In this document: positions 17,498 through 26,027 of the stretch, piece by piece
Layout: the number at the start of each line of letters is the position of its first letter
Position numbering within the stretch: the stretch's first letter is position 1
Assembly (NCBI GenBank): GCA_040772305.1
Contig: JAXGYK010000001.1
Span: forward strand, 868,001 to 932,000
Origin: Mesolinea sp040772305
GTDB lineage: Bacteria; Chloroflexota; Anaerolineae; Anaerolineales; Anaerolineaceae
DNA: 64,000 bases
Direction of reading: 5' to 3'
The notes under the pieces: model-generated
Databases searched by the model: none
Seen by the model: only the letters and a program-made list of their open reading frames with translations
What the model was told of the DNA's origin: nothing
Position numbers and translations under genes: made by a program

Positions 17498-18773
17498 TCT
17501 TACCTGGCTTTGGCTGATAACGGGCGTGGCATTTTTGATCACGCAGCTTGCTGCCGGAGCAAAAGCGGCCTTCACCCATGTGCGGCTGCCTTATCTATTA
17601 AGCCGGCGTGAAAATGAAGAAAAAGCTGTGGACGCAAGTATTGCGCTTATGGAAAAATCCGGAATGCGCACAGCGCTGCGTCTGGGTTTGGCTTTTGGGC
17701 ACTTTATGTTCGCCGGCACCCTGGCACTGGCTTTAAAGAAACAATTTCCCGAAGCTGATTTATGGACAATTTTGCTGATTCTGGTTGCTGCTTTGGTGCT
17801 TTCCTTCAGTTTCGAGTTCCTTTTGGAACGCCAGGTGCTTAATGATCCCGAAACCAGCGCTTTGCGCTGGGCCTGGGTAGCTCGCTTGATCGACATTTCC
17901 TTTTTGCCGGCCTCACATCTGATGATGAACATCCTGGGTGATAAGGCAGAGAAAGTGACACTTTTGGTGACTGATGAAGTCTTGCGCAATTGGGTCTCGG
18001 AAGATCAGCCTGTGAGCACGCTCGAAAAAGGTGAGCGTGAAATGATTTACTCAATCTTTCGTTTCAGCGACACCCTGGCCAAAGACATCATGGTCCCGCG
18101 CATGGACCTAAAGAGTCTGGATATTACGACCACAATCGCCGATGCCCGAAATTCTTTTATTGAGGCTGGCCATTCGCGCATGCCGGTATATGACGACACC
18201 ATCGATGATGTAGTTGGCCTGCTCCATGCCAAAGACCTGTTAAGCGTAGTAGATGGCAGCGAAACTATCGCTTCACAAAGACATTTGCTGCGCGATGCCT
18301 ATTTTGTACCTGAGGCAAAAAAGATTGACGAACTATTGACCGAAATGCAGAAAAAAGGCATTCATATGTCTTTGGTAGTGGATGAGTATGGTGGTGTGGC
18401 CGGTGTGGTGACCCTGGAAGATATTGTCGAAGAAATCATTGGCGAAATTAGAGATGAGTACGATGATGGTGAAGAACAATTGTGTGAAAAGCTGAGCGAG
18501 AATGTCTATCTGTTTTTGGGAAGGGCAACCATTGCTGAGTTCAACGATCTAACCGGGGCAAATCTTAGTGATGAACATGCCGATACTTTAGGCGGTTTTA
18601 TTTATGGTGAACTAGGCCGTGTGCCTCAACCGGGTGAGAGTGTGGTGAATAACGGCATCGAATTTATTGTAGAAGAAGTGCAGGCACGCCGTATCCTAAA
18701 GGTAAAAGTAATCAAGCAAGATGCAGATGACTCGCACAAGCTGATAGCAGACGAGGAAAACGGTAATGGCTGA
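17490..18773 (+). CDS. CNNM/CorC-type membrane protein with CBS domains
   Basis: 427 residues, GTG start overlapping glmU. The N-terminal third has four hydrophobic segments resembling the DUF21 transmembrane domain (e.g. LITGVAFLITQLAAG and ILLILVAALVLSFSFEFLL). Then MVPRMDLKSLDI opens a CBS pair (HSRMPVYDDTIDDVVGLLHAKD, and VVDEYGGVAGVVTLEDI-VEEIIGEIRDE), and a C-terminal CorC_HlyC domain ends near GRVPQPGESV. Such proteins are linked to magnesium or cobalt homeostasis; the hemolysin name is historical. An 8-base overlap with cdd makes glmU, this gene and cdd one translationally linked unit. Confidence 0.88.
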   Translation: MSDLTWLWLITGVAFLITQLAAGAKAAFTHVRLPYLLSRRENEEKAVDASIALMEKSGMRTALRLGLAFGHFMFAGTLALALKKQFPEADLWTILLILVAALVLSFSFEFLLERQVLNDPETSALRWAWVARLIDISFLPASHLMMNILGDKAEKVTLLVTDEVLRNWVSEDQPVSTLEKGEREMIYSIFRFSDTLAKDIMVPRMDLKSLDITTTIADARNSFIEAGHSRMPVYDDTIDDVVGLLHAKDLLSVVDGSETIASQRHLLRDAYFVPEAKKIDELLTEMQKKGIHMSLVVDEYGGVAGVVTLEDIVEEIIGEIRDEYDDGEEQLCEKLSENVYLFLGRATIAEFNDLTGANLSDEHADTLGGFIYGELGRVPQPGESVVNNGIEFIVEEVQARRILKVKVIKQDADDSHKLIADEENGNG

Positions 18774-19185
18774 GCATACCTTGAGCCAAACCGAGAAGGA
18801 AATGCTGGTCAAAGCAGCGCTTGAAGCCCGTGCCCAGGCTTATGCTCCCTACTCAAAGTATGCTGTGGGAGCGGCGGTGCTGGCTGAGGATGGCAGGGTA
18901 TATGGTGGAGCAAATATTGAAAATGCGGCCTATCCCAGCGGTATCTGTGCCGAGAGGGTGGCTGTCTTTAAGGCCGTAAGTACCGGAGTGCGTAAAATCC
19001 AGGCGATTGCTGTTGCCACCGAAAATGGCGCTTCGCCCTGCGGCAGTTGCCGGCAGGTAATCCGCGAATTTAGCAAGCCTGGTATGCCGGTGCTGATTCT
19101 GGATGCAAGCGGCACTATTATGCTTGAAACCAGCCTGGAAGCCCTGCTACCGTATTCCTTTGGGCCGGAAGATCTCAGCAATTGA
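18766..19185 (+). CDS. cdd: Cytidine deaminase
   Basis: 139 residues, the size of the tetrameric form. It converts cytidine and deoxycytidine to uridine forms. Zinc motifs are GICAERVAVFKA (C-A-E, with the catalytic Glu) and SPCGSCRQV (P-C-x-x-C). The N-terminal AYAPYSKYAVGAAVLAEDG and the NIENAAYPS strand are family hallmarks. Its ATG overlaps the preceding CBS protein gene. Confidence 0.94.
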   Translation: MAEHTLSQTEKEMLVKAALEARAQAYAPYSKYAVGAAVLAEDGRVYGGANIENAAYPSGICAERVAVFKAVSTGVRKIQAIAVATENGASPCGSCRQVIREFSKPGMPVLILDASGTIMLETSLEALLPYSFGPEDLSN

Positions 19186-19200
19186 TCCTCTTCTACGCGA

Positions 19201-19212
19201 TACAATAAAACA
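19201..19212 (+). promoter_or_regulatory. Putative leaderless promoter of recO
   Basis: TACAAT at 19201-19206, six bases (AAAACA), then the GTG start of recO. No Shine-Dalgarno sequence is present. The geometry equals that of the 617 and 31519 genes. A clear -35 is not seen. Confidence 0.5.
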
Positions 19213-19977
19213 GTGAGCTCTGAGAAACCCCGAACCTATCAAACGCAGGCGGTGGTATTACGCCATTTACCCTATGGTGAAGCAGATCGCATTCTTAGCT
19301 TGTTTAGCCTGGAGTACGGCAAACTGAGCGCGATTGCCAAAGGCGTGCGCAGGATGAAAAGCCAGAAAGCTGGCCATCTTATGCCCTTTACCCAGGTGGC
19401 GCTTTTTTTGGCCAGAGGGCGCAACCTGGATATCGTCAGCCAGGCGCAGGCTATGCAAACTTTTGAAGGTATCCGGGCTGATTTAAAGCTGACCGCTCTG
19501 GCGGCTTATGCTGTGGAACTGGTGGATCGCTTTACCTATGAAGAAGGTGAACACCAGCGCCTTTATCGTTTGCTGGTAGATACGCTGGGGCGTTTGGACC
19601 AGGAACCTTACCCTGAAACTGTCATCCACTACTATGAGCTGCATTTTCTGGAAGCCTTGGGATTTAAACCAGAATTACAGCACTGTGTAAGCTGTGCAAA
19701 AACAATCCAGGCACAGGACCAGTTTTTCAGCGGAAAGCTGGGTGGCGTACTGTGCCCGGTTTGCAGAGGTACTGACCCTTTGGCTTGGACGGTGAACGTG
19801 GAAGTATTGCGCTATATGCGCTTCTTTCAACGTTCGTCCTGGGCTAAGGTGCGTGGGCGGGAGATTCCAACCGGGGTTGAACGCGGCTTGCGTGCGCTGA
19901 TGGAACGCTATTTGACCTACTTGCTGGAATATGGTCTGAAGACCCCTCCTTTCCTGGATGCGGTGACCTCCCAATAA
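19213..19977 (+). CDS. recO: DNA repair protein RecO
   Basis: 254 residues. RecO helps load RecA on SSB-coated gaps and anneals complementary strands. The N-terminal OB fold is recognisable (YQTQAVVLRHLPYGEADRIL and LSAIAKGVRRMKSQ), followed by a helical domain and a C-terminal zinc finger CVSCAKTI ... GVLCPVC. The GTG start fits the family N-terminus exactly; translation may begin on a leaderless message. Confidence 0.9.
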   Translation: MSSEKPRTYQTQAVVLRHLPYGEADRILSLFSLEYGKLSAIAKGVRRMKSQKAGHLMPFTQVALFLARGRNLDIVSQAQAMQTFEGIRADLKLTALAAYAVELVDRFTYEEGEHQRLYRLLVDTLGRLDQEPYPETVIHYYELHFLEALGFKPELQHCVSCAKTIQAQDQFFSGKLGGVLCPVCRGTDPLAWTVNVEVLRYMRFFQRSSWAKVRGREIPTGVERGLRALMERYLTYLLEYGLKTPPFLDAVTSQ

Positions 19978-20417
19978 AATTTCATTTTCCCCTTTAAACC
20001 TCCTCTTTCAAATCTGGTTCATGTGAGCAAACCTGATTCCGTTACTCCTGACTTTTCTGTTTTTATAGTCTAAGAAACTGTCTGTGCCTAAGATTTTTAA
20101 TTCTTTACCGCTGATTTCGCAATCTTGAAACTGTGTCAGGATCTCGACTTGTTACAGCTTTAAGGGAATGACGGTTTCATCGGTTTATCGCATATTTGTC
20201 AGAAAAAGGTATCATAGTGTAGGGAAAGGGGCAGTATTTTCTTCAAAATCTCTGACCTTGCAAACACCCTTTTTTCATGGAATCGACTATAGACATTTAC
20301 TGGTCTCGTAATGCCTGTTTCATAGGTCCATCTTAGGTTCATGGTGTATTATTTTGGTTAAATACAAAGCTTAAACATCTGAAACCAGAAATCTTAAATT
20401 CACAAAGAGAAGTAATT
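19978..20417 (+). other. 440-base gap at the left edge of the two-component locus
   Basis: No gene is supported. The sequence becomes AT-richer and marks the change from local genes to the probably acquired VTC/CotH locus. The only recognisable element is the regulatory region at 20319-20352. Confidence 0.55.
20319..20352 (+). promoter_or_regulatory. Response-regulator operator and promoter of the two-component genes
   Basis: Two direct half-sites at an 11-base period, TTCATAGG (from 20319) and ATCTTAGG (from 20330), lie where a -35 would be. TATTAT (20347-20352) begins 17 bases after the start of the second half-site. The same layout, with the same 17-base distance, occurs at 22366-22399. 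Direct repeats about one helical turn apart are the usual sites for OmpR-type regulators. Confidence 0.65.
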
Positions 20418-21092
20418 GTGAAACTTTTATACGCCGAAGATGAATTAGCACTTTCAGAAGCTGTTGTTGATTATCTTAGATATCATAAGTATCTCGTTGA
20501 TGCGGTATATGACGGCGTTGCTGCTTACAATTGCGCCATATCGGGTGATTACGACGGGATCATCCTTGACATTATGATGCCAAAACGAAATGGCTTGGAA
20601 GTGCTTTCTGAGCTGCGAAAAAATGGATGCAAGACACCCGTACTTCTTTTGACAGCTAAGACACAGGTGGAAGATCGCATTCTAGGTCTGGATACCGGTG
20701 CAGATGATTATCTGCCCAAACCTTTTGACATGGGCGAACTGATTGCCAGAATCCATGCTATGCTGCGGCGGCGGGAAGTATATCATCCCGACTTGATATG
20801 CTTCGGCGACTTAACACTCAATATGCAGTCGGGTGTGCTTGGTGTAGGCGATATGTCCTTTCAGCTGCCAAAGCAGGAATACCGGCTTATGGAGCAGCTC
20901 ATGCTCAATCATACGAGGTATCTGTCTACCGAGGAATTGCTTATCAAAGCATGGGGCTACAATACAGAAACGGATATCTACAGTGTCTGGCTGTATATAT
21001 CCTATTTGCGTAAACGGCTTTCTGCAATGGGTTCCAAGGTAGAGATCATTTCAAAGCGGAATATCGGATATAAATTGCAGCTGCAATCATGA
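20418..21092 (+). CDS. OmpR-family response regulator
   Basis: 224 residues, GTG start. Receiver domain at about 1-115: acidic pair in YAEDE, phospho-acceptor in IILDIMMP, Thr in LLLTAKT, Lys in YLPKPFD. The C-terminal winged helix begins near 128 (ICFGDLTLN) and ends with the recognition segment VWLYISYLRKRLSAMGSKVEI. It overlaps the kinase gene by 4 bases. It probably binds the paired half-sites before its own gene and before the VTC gene, making the locus autoregulated; that is inferred from the repeats. Confidence 0.92.
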   Translation: MKLLYAEDELALSEAVVDYLRYHKYLVDAVYDGVAAYNCAISGDYDGIILDIMMPKRNGLEVLSELRKNGCKTPVLLLTAKTQVEDRILGLDTGADDYLPKPFDMGELIARIHAMLRRREVYHPDLICFGDLTLNMQSGVLGVGDMSFQLPKQEYRLMEQLMLNHTRYLSTEELLIKAWGYNTETDIYSVWLYISYLRKRLSAMGSKVEIISKRNIGYKLQLQS

Positions 21093-22309
21093 CGAAGAAA
21101 TTAAAAAAACGATTTGTTATCTTCACTATGACAGCAGTTGCCTGTCTTTTGGTTTTCATCGTCATTGCAATCAACGGACTCAACTGGGTGATGTTGGAAC
21201 GACAGTCAGACATGGTCATGGAAATACTTGTGGAATCTGGCGGTGTGTTTCAAAATATGAATTTTAATCGACCGCCCCTCTTTATGCAGCCGCCAGATAT
21301 GGACAGGATGCGTTCCGCGCGGTTTTTTATCGTAAGAAGTGATGCTGATGGCAATATTAGAAATGTGAATACGGACCAAATTTTCTCGATAGATGTTGAA
21401 ACCGCAAAAAACTATGCCTTAACTGCCTGGGAGACGGGCAAAGAATCTGGAAGAATTAAAGAATATAAATTCACCGTAAAACAAATTGGACCAAATCGGC
21501 TGACTTTCTTTATGGACATATCAAGACAGAACGAGAGTTTCTATTTGGTCTTATTTGTTTCAAGTGCGATTGCGGTATTTTGCTGGCTGATCGTTCTTGT
21601 ATTTGTTATTTTGTTTTCAGGCAAGGCCATTCGTCCGATTCTTGCAGGTATGGAAAAACAAAAACAGTTCATTACGAATGCCGGGCATGAGATGAAAACG
21701 CCGCTGGCAATCATTCAGTCGAATAATGACACAATGGCACTCATCCATGGTGAGAACAAATACAATGTGCACATCCGCACACAGACAAAACGGCTGAATG
21801 CGCTGATGTCAAATCTCCTAATCCTTGCCAAGCTGGACGAGGAAATCCCTTTGCCAACAGAACCGATAAACATCAGCGAGGTTGCTAACGAGCTCTTGCC
21901 TGCATATCAGGATGCTGCTCTAACTCGCAATCTTCAGCTCCAGGTGCAGATTGAGCCAAATATTACCCTGCTGATTCACAAGGACAGCTTGCAGCAGATG
22001 CTGACAATCCTTCTGGATAACGCATTAAAGTACACACCCGAAAATGGAAACATCCGTCTGACGCTGACAAGACATGGCAGACGCATTCAAATCATCGCTG
22101 AAAACACCTGCGATCCAGCTCGTGAGGCAGACCCTGAGAGATTGTTTGAGCGTTTTTACCGGGGGGACACTGCGCGGACGCAGTGCGTGGAATCTTCTGG
22201 TTATGGCATTGGCTTATCTGCTGCACGAGCCATTTGCGAAAATTTTAGCGGAAAGCTGACCGCCGAATATACCTCTACAGATAGTATCCGCTTTATCGCC
22301 AGTTTTTAA
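21089..22309 (+). CDS. Sensor histidine kinase
   Basis: 406 residues. TM1 at about 9-32 (FVIFTMTAVACLLVFIVIAI), an extracytoplasmic sensor region of about 120 residues, TM2 at about 155-178, then the dimerisation helix with FITNAGHEMKTPLAII (phospho-His), and the ATPase with N-box DNALKYTP and a G-box GYGIGLSAAR. The D-box G1 region is short. It pairs with the upstream regulator. Stimulus unknown; the sensor loop contains RPPLFMQPPDMDRMR, rich in Pro and Met, and the CotH-like product of the same locus is also Met/Pro/Gly-rich. Confidence 0.92.
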   Translation: MTKKLKKRFVIFTMTAVACLLVFIVIAINGLNWVMLERQSDMVMEILVESGGVFQNMNFNRPPLFMQPPDMDRMRSARFFIVRSDADGNIRNVNTDQIFSIDVETAKNYALTAWETGKESGRIKEYKFTVKQIGPNRLTFFMDISRQNESFYLVLFVSSAIAVFCWLIVLVFVILFSGKAIRPILAGMEKQKQFITNAGHEMKTPLAIIQSNNDTMALIHGENKYNVHIRTQTKRLNALMSNLLILAKLDEEIPLPTEPINISEVANELLPAYQDAALTRNLQLQVQIEPNITLLIHKDSLQQMLTILLDNALKYTPENGNIRLTLTRHGRRIQIIAENTCDPAREADPERLFERFYRGDTARTQCVESSGYGIGLSAARAICENFSGKLTAEYTSTDSIRFIASF

Positions 22310-22328
22310 ATTCAATAAAGGTTCACCG

Positions 22329-22368
22329 ACCTTCCTGCATTTGTTCACTCGCAGGAAGGTTTTTTTTC
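22329..22368 (+). terminator. Rho-independent terminator after the histidine kinase
   Basis: ACCTTCCTGC (22329-22338) and GCAGGAAGGT (22351-22360) form a perfect 10-bp stem with a 12-base loop, followed by a run of T. It separates the two-component operon from the VTC operon, and its T-run overlaps the first half-site of the next operator. Confidence 0.92.
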
Positions 22369-22399
22369 ATAAGTAATTCATAGGTTGGTTTTCTACAAT
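22366..22399 (+). promoter_or_regulatory. Response-regulator operator and promoter of the VTC/DUF4956/CotH operon
   Basis: TTCATAAGTAA (22366-22376) and TTCATAGGTTG (22377-22387) are direct repeats with an exact 11-base period. TACAAT at 22394-22399 starts 17 bases after the second half-site. No -35 box is present, which fits activator dependence. Compare 20319-20352. Confidence 0.72.
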
Positions 22400-22425
22400 A
22401 ACCGTGTAGAAAGGAGTGATGCCCA

Positions 22426-23097
22426 TTGCAATTCAGACATGAAGCAAAACATGAAATCAGCAGATCCGATGTTCTGATCCTGCGGCAAAGGCTGCGAGCG
22501 GTGATGAAAGCAGACATTCATACCATAAACGGAAAATATGAGATCCGCAGTTTATATTTCGACAGCCCTACAGACAAAGCACTTAGAGAAAAGCTGGACG
22601 GTGTGAACATTCGGGAAAAATATCGAATTCGTTTGTATAACCATGACCCCTCATTCATTCGTTTGGAACGGAAGTTCAAGCAAGGTGATCTTGGCTATAA
22701 GAATTCAACTATCTTAACACCTGAAATGGCAGCAGCAATTGCTGCCGGGAACATAGCCTGGATGTCGGACAGTGACGATAAAGTGATCCTCGGATTCTAT
22801 ACTCGCATCCGCAATGAAGGACTGAAGGCGAAAGTAATTGTGGACTACACACGTGAACCTTTCGTTTTCGGCCCCGGCAATGTGAGAGTAACCCTGGATT
22901 ACAACATCCGTACTGGCATGGGATGCACGGATTTTCTGAATCCCGCCTGCGTGACCGTCCCCATCAGGGATTCACCCTGTATTCTCGAACTTAAGTGGGA
23001 TAACTATCTTCCCGATCTGATTCGAGATGCAATACAGCTTGAAAGCAGGAGAAACGGCGCATTCTCCAAATATGCCGCTTCTCGTATGTACGATTAA
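22426..23097 (+). CDS. VTC domain protein (polyphosphate polymerase-like)
   Basis: 223 residues, TTG start with AAGGAGTGA about 10 bases upstream. The VTC fold is a tunnel enzyme related to CYTH/triphosphate tunnel phosphatases; in yeast Vtc4 it makes polyphosphate from ATP. Visible basic and acidic beta strands are FRHEAKHEISRSD, YEIRSLYFDSP, REKYRIRLYN, IRLERKFKQGD, KVIVDYTREPF, and ILELKWDNYLPDLI. Charged residues in alternating positions line the tunnel in this family. It is the first gene of a three-gene operon with DUF4956 and CotH-like proteins. Bacterial polymerase activity is inferred, not seen. Confidence 0.88.
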   Translation: MQFRHEAKHEISRSDVLILRQRLRAVMKADIHTINGKYEIRSLYFDSPTDKALREKLDGVNIREKYRIRLYNHDPSFIRLERKFKQGDLGYKNSTILTPEMAAAIAAGNIAWMSDSDDKVILGFYTRIRNEGLKAKVIVDYTREPFVFGPGNVRVTLDYNIRTGMGCTDFLNPACVTVPIRDSPCILELKWDNYLPDLIRDAIQLESRRNGAFSKYAASRMYD

Positions 23098-23123
23098 AAA
23101 CATAAAAAAGGAAAAACCTAGCA

Positions 23124-23795
23124 ATGACTTTCAATGATATTTTCAAATCCAGTTTTCTGGAAAATGTAACTTCCGTAAGCATTATCGACATGCTGTTGAC
23201 CATCGTATTGTCTTTCGGCATCGGTGTGTTTATTTTCCTCGTCTACAAGAAGACTTATCGTGGTGTAATGTATTCCTCCGGATTCGGCACTACATTGATC
23301 GCCCTTACCATGATCACCTCCATCGTCATTCTTGCCGTAACCTCTAATGTGGTTCTGTCCCTTGGCATGGTAGGCGCGCTCTCTATTGTTCGATTTCGAA
23401 CCGCCATCAAAGATCCGTTGGATATTGCATTTTTATTCTGGGCTATTGGTGCAGGCATTATCCTTGCGGCAGGTATGATTCCGCTGGCAATCATTGGCAG
23501 TATCTGCATCGGTTTAATTTTGCTGGCATTTGTCAACAAAAAGTCAAACACCTCTCCTTACATGGTCGTGCTGAACTGTGAAGATCATGATACAGAAGTG
23601 AATGTAAAGAATTTTCTGGCAAAGAACGTGGCCCGAAGCACCGTCAAAAGCAAATCCGCTGTGAAAGGTGCTATCGAAATGAACATCGAAGTCCGTTTGA
23701 AGGAAGACGATACCGATTTCATCAATATTCTCTCCGAAATGCCTGGTGTAAACAGCGCAGTAATCGTCTCCTATAATGGCGATTACATGGGGTGA
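23124..23795 (+). CDS. DUF4956 membrane protein
   Basis: 223 residues with three to four N-terminal hydrophobic helices (LLTIVLSFGIGVFIFLVY, LIALTMITSIVILAVT, and IGAGIILAAGMIPLAII) and a conserved loop GMVGALSIVRFRTAIKDPLD, the hallmark of the family. The C-terminal 80 residues form a soluble ferredoxin-like domain facing the cytoplasm (FLAKNVARSTVKSK and NIEVRLKEDDTDF). This family is regularly found beside VTC proteins, and may place or export their product at the membrane; the mechanism is unknown. Confidence 0.88.
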   Translation: MTFNDIFKSSFLENVTSVSIIDMLLTIVLSFGIGVFIFLVYKKTYRGVMYSSGFGTTLIALTMITSIVILAVTSNVVLSLGMVGALSIVRFRTAIKDPLDIAFLFWAIGAGIILAAGMIPLAIIGSICIGLILLAFVNKKSNTSPYMVVLNCEDHDTEVNVKNFLAKNVARSTVKSKSAVKGAIEMNIEVRLKEDDTDFINILSEMPGVNSAVIVSYNGDYMG

Positions 23796-23798
23796 AAA

Positions 23799-25757
23799 AT
23801 GTCGGGCAGTAAACATTTTGAAAAAAATGCATGGATAGTTACCGCTCTGATATTGGTAGTCACTATTCTGTTTTTAGATAAGGGTGCAGCGCTTGGCATT
23901 GAAGCTAAGGCATATACGATGGGATATGAAAAGCGTTTGTTTGACAATACACGGGTACATACCATTGATATTGTTATGGATAACTGGGATGAGTTCATTG
24001 CAAATGCTCCCAGCGAGGAATACCATATTGCAAACCTGGTAATTGACGGTGAAGCCTACAAAAACGTGGGTATTCGCGGAAAAGGCAATACCTCGCTTTC
24101 CAGCGTGGCAGCTATGAACAGTGAACGTTACAGTTTTAAAATCGAATTCGACCAGTATGATAGTTCCCTGACCTATTATGGGCTTGATAAATTGAACCTG
24201 AACAATTTGATTCAGGACGCTACAATGATGAAGGACTATCTGACCTACACCATGATGAATGATTTTGGTGTCCATGCTCCGTTGTGCAGTTTTGTATTTA
24301 TTACCGTCAACGGTGGGGATTGGGGGCTGTATCTTGCGGTAGAAGGCGTTGAGGAAGCTTTTCTTGAACGGAATTATGGATCTAATTATGGCCAGCTGTA
24401 CAAACCGGACAGCATGAGCTTCGGTGGCGGTCGCGGAAACGGCAGGGATTTCAACATGGAAGATTTCATGAACCGTGACGATTCGTCCGAAGGTCCTGGT
24501 GAATCCAATCAGGGTATGAACATGCCGCAGATGCCCAATATGGGCAGCTTTGATCCCTCAAAGATACAGGGCGGTTTCAGCGGAAATATGCCACTGATGC
24601 CCGGAATAAATAACCCCAAAATGCCGAACATGGGCGGATTTGGAGGAATGGGGTCCTCCGATGTAAAGCTGCAGTACATGGATGACAATCCCGACAGTTA
24701 CTCCAACATCTGGAACAACGCAAAGACCGATATTAATGATGCTGATAAGACACGCCTGATCGAATCCCTGAAAAAACTCTTAAACAATGAGGATATCGAA
24801 TCTATCGTAGATATCGAGCAGGTCATCCGTTTTTTCGTCGTTCACAACTTCGTCTGCAACGGTGACAGTTATACCGGGGCTATGGTACATAATTACTACC
24901 TGTACGAAGAAGATGGGCAGATGGCTATGATCCCATGGGATTACAATCTGGCATTCGGCACCTTTCAGGCCGGTGATGCACAGAGTACAGTCAATACGCC
25001 CATTGATTCTCCTGTATCCGGCGCTTCTTCCGACGACCGTCCTATGTGGAACTGGATTGTTGCAAACGCAGAATACACTAAGCTCTACCATCAGTATTTC
25101 ACGGAATTTTTGAATTCGGTGGATATCATGGGCAGCATCAACAATGCGTATACGCTCATTAAATCCTATGTAGAAAAAGACCCGACAGCATTTTATAGCT
25201 ACAGCGAATTTGAAACGGGTGTAGAAACTCTGCAACAGTTTTGTACCTTGCGGACAGAAAGCATCACTGCCCAGCTTGCAAACGATAAGACAAGCGAAAG
25301 CATGAACTATGCCGATGCGTCCGGTCTTGCACTTTCCGATATGGGTACCATGGGAAAGGGAGGCGGATTCGGCGGTGGTATGCCGGAAATGTTCAGGAAT
25401 AAGGACGCTTTTAACGGACAGTTGCCCGATATGGGTGAAATGCCTGAGAGCTTTGATCCTTCTCAGATTCCTGGAGGAAACAGCGAACAATTCCCAGGAC
25501 CATTGGATCAAATTGATTCTGCTGGTGGTAGCCTGCCAGGAGGATTGGAGTTTACCAAACCCGGTGGTATTCCATCTGGCGGAGCCCTTCCTCCATCCCG
25601 CGACAATATGCCGATGCCAGGTTCTGGCCCGGATCCTAACTTCGGGATAAACAATATGGAATTCAATGTATCTGCCGCTTCCAGTTGGATATGGATTGCT
25701 GTATCTGTGACGATCCTTTGTGTGGGCTTGATTATTACGAAAATGTACAAGTGTTAA
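23799..25757 (+). CDS. CotH kinase family protein, membrane-anchored
   Basis: 652 residues, starting 3 bases after the DUF4956 stop. An N-terminal signal-anchor (WIVTALILVVTILFLDKGAA) leads into the CotH domain: DIVMDNWDEFIANAP, GIRGKGNTS, LNNLIQDATMMKDYLTY, NGGDWGLYLAVEGVEEAFL, and the catalytic region MIPWDYNLAFGTF. CotH from spore coats is an atypical protein kinase. A Gly/Met/Pro-rich insertion (about 200-290) and a second low-complexity region (about 520-625) flank the kinase body; a C-terminal helix (WIWIAVSVTILCVGLIITK) ends the protein. Both ends are membrane-bound, so the kinase domain should lie outside. No sporulation genes are nearby. Confidence 0.88.
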   Translation: MSGSKHFEKNAWIVTALILVVTILFLDKGAALGIEAKAYTMGYEKRLFDNTRVHTIDIVMDNWDEFIANAPSEEYHIANLVIDGEAYKNVGIRGKGNTSLSSVAAMNSERYSFKIEFDQYDSSLTYYGLDKLNLNNLIQDATMMKDYLTYTMMNDFGVHAPLCSFVFITVNGGDWGLYLAVEGVEEAFLERNYGSNYGQLYKPDSMSFGGGRGNGRDFNMEDFMNRDDSSEGPGESNQGMNMPQMPNMGSFDPSKIQGGFSGNMPLMPGINNPKMPNMGGFGGMGSSDVKLQYMDDNPDSYSNIWNNAKTDINDADKTRLIESLKKLLNNEDIESIVDIEQVIRFFVVHNFVCNGDSYTGAMVHNYYLYEEDGQMAMIPWDYNLAFGTFQAGDAQSTVNTPIDSPVSGASSDDRPMWNWIVANAEYTKLYHQYFTEFLNSVDIMGSINNAYTLIKSYVEKDPTAFYSYSEFETGVETLQQFCTLRTESITAQLANDKTSESMNYADASGLALSDMGTMGKGGGFGGGMPEMFRNKDAFNGQLPDMGEMPESFDPSQIPGGNSEQFPGPLDQIDSAGGSLPGGLEFTKPGGIPSGGALPPSRDNMPMPGSGPDPNFGINNMEFNVSAASSWIWIAVSVTILCVGLIITKMYKC

Positions 25758-26027
25758 CGAAGGCCTTATCGATTCATTGGAGCAAGGTATTCCCGCCAGC
25801 CGGTCCTTAATGGCTTGGCCGACTGTGAGAATTGCCATAGCTGGAAGCTGGATTACTCGGTAGTGAGCGGCAGTTCAACCGACTTCTCTTTCAAGAAGAT
25901 TCATTTACCCTCAGCGCATTTTGACTTGGGTAATTACCGGAATCAGTACTCCTTCAAATCCATCGATGCGAAGAAGCTTGCCTCTATTGTATAATTCCCT
26001 CGTTATATCAACAAAAAAGAGGCTTAT
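25758..26027 (+). other. Gap with the likely glyQS promoter
   Basis: No gene is supported. TATAAT at about 25990-25995 lies 33 bases before the glyQS start, with an AAGAGGC ribosome site in between. A T-box leader would be plausible for this gene, but its conserved antiterminator sequence is absent. Confidence 0.5.

Noticed and set aside
24780..25838. 352-codon open frame opposite the CotH-like gene
   Set aside because: Shadow of the CotH gene; no ribosome site or family signature.
25758..26027. T-box riboswitch before glyQS
   Set aside because: The conserved antiterminator sequence and a terminator are absent.
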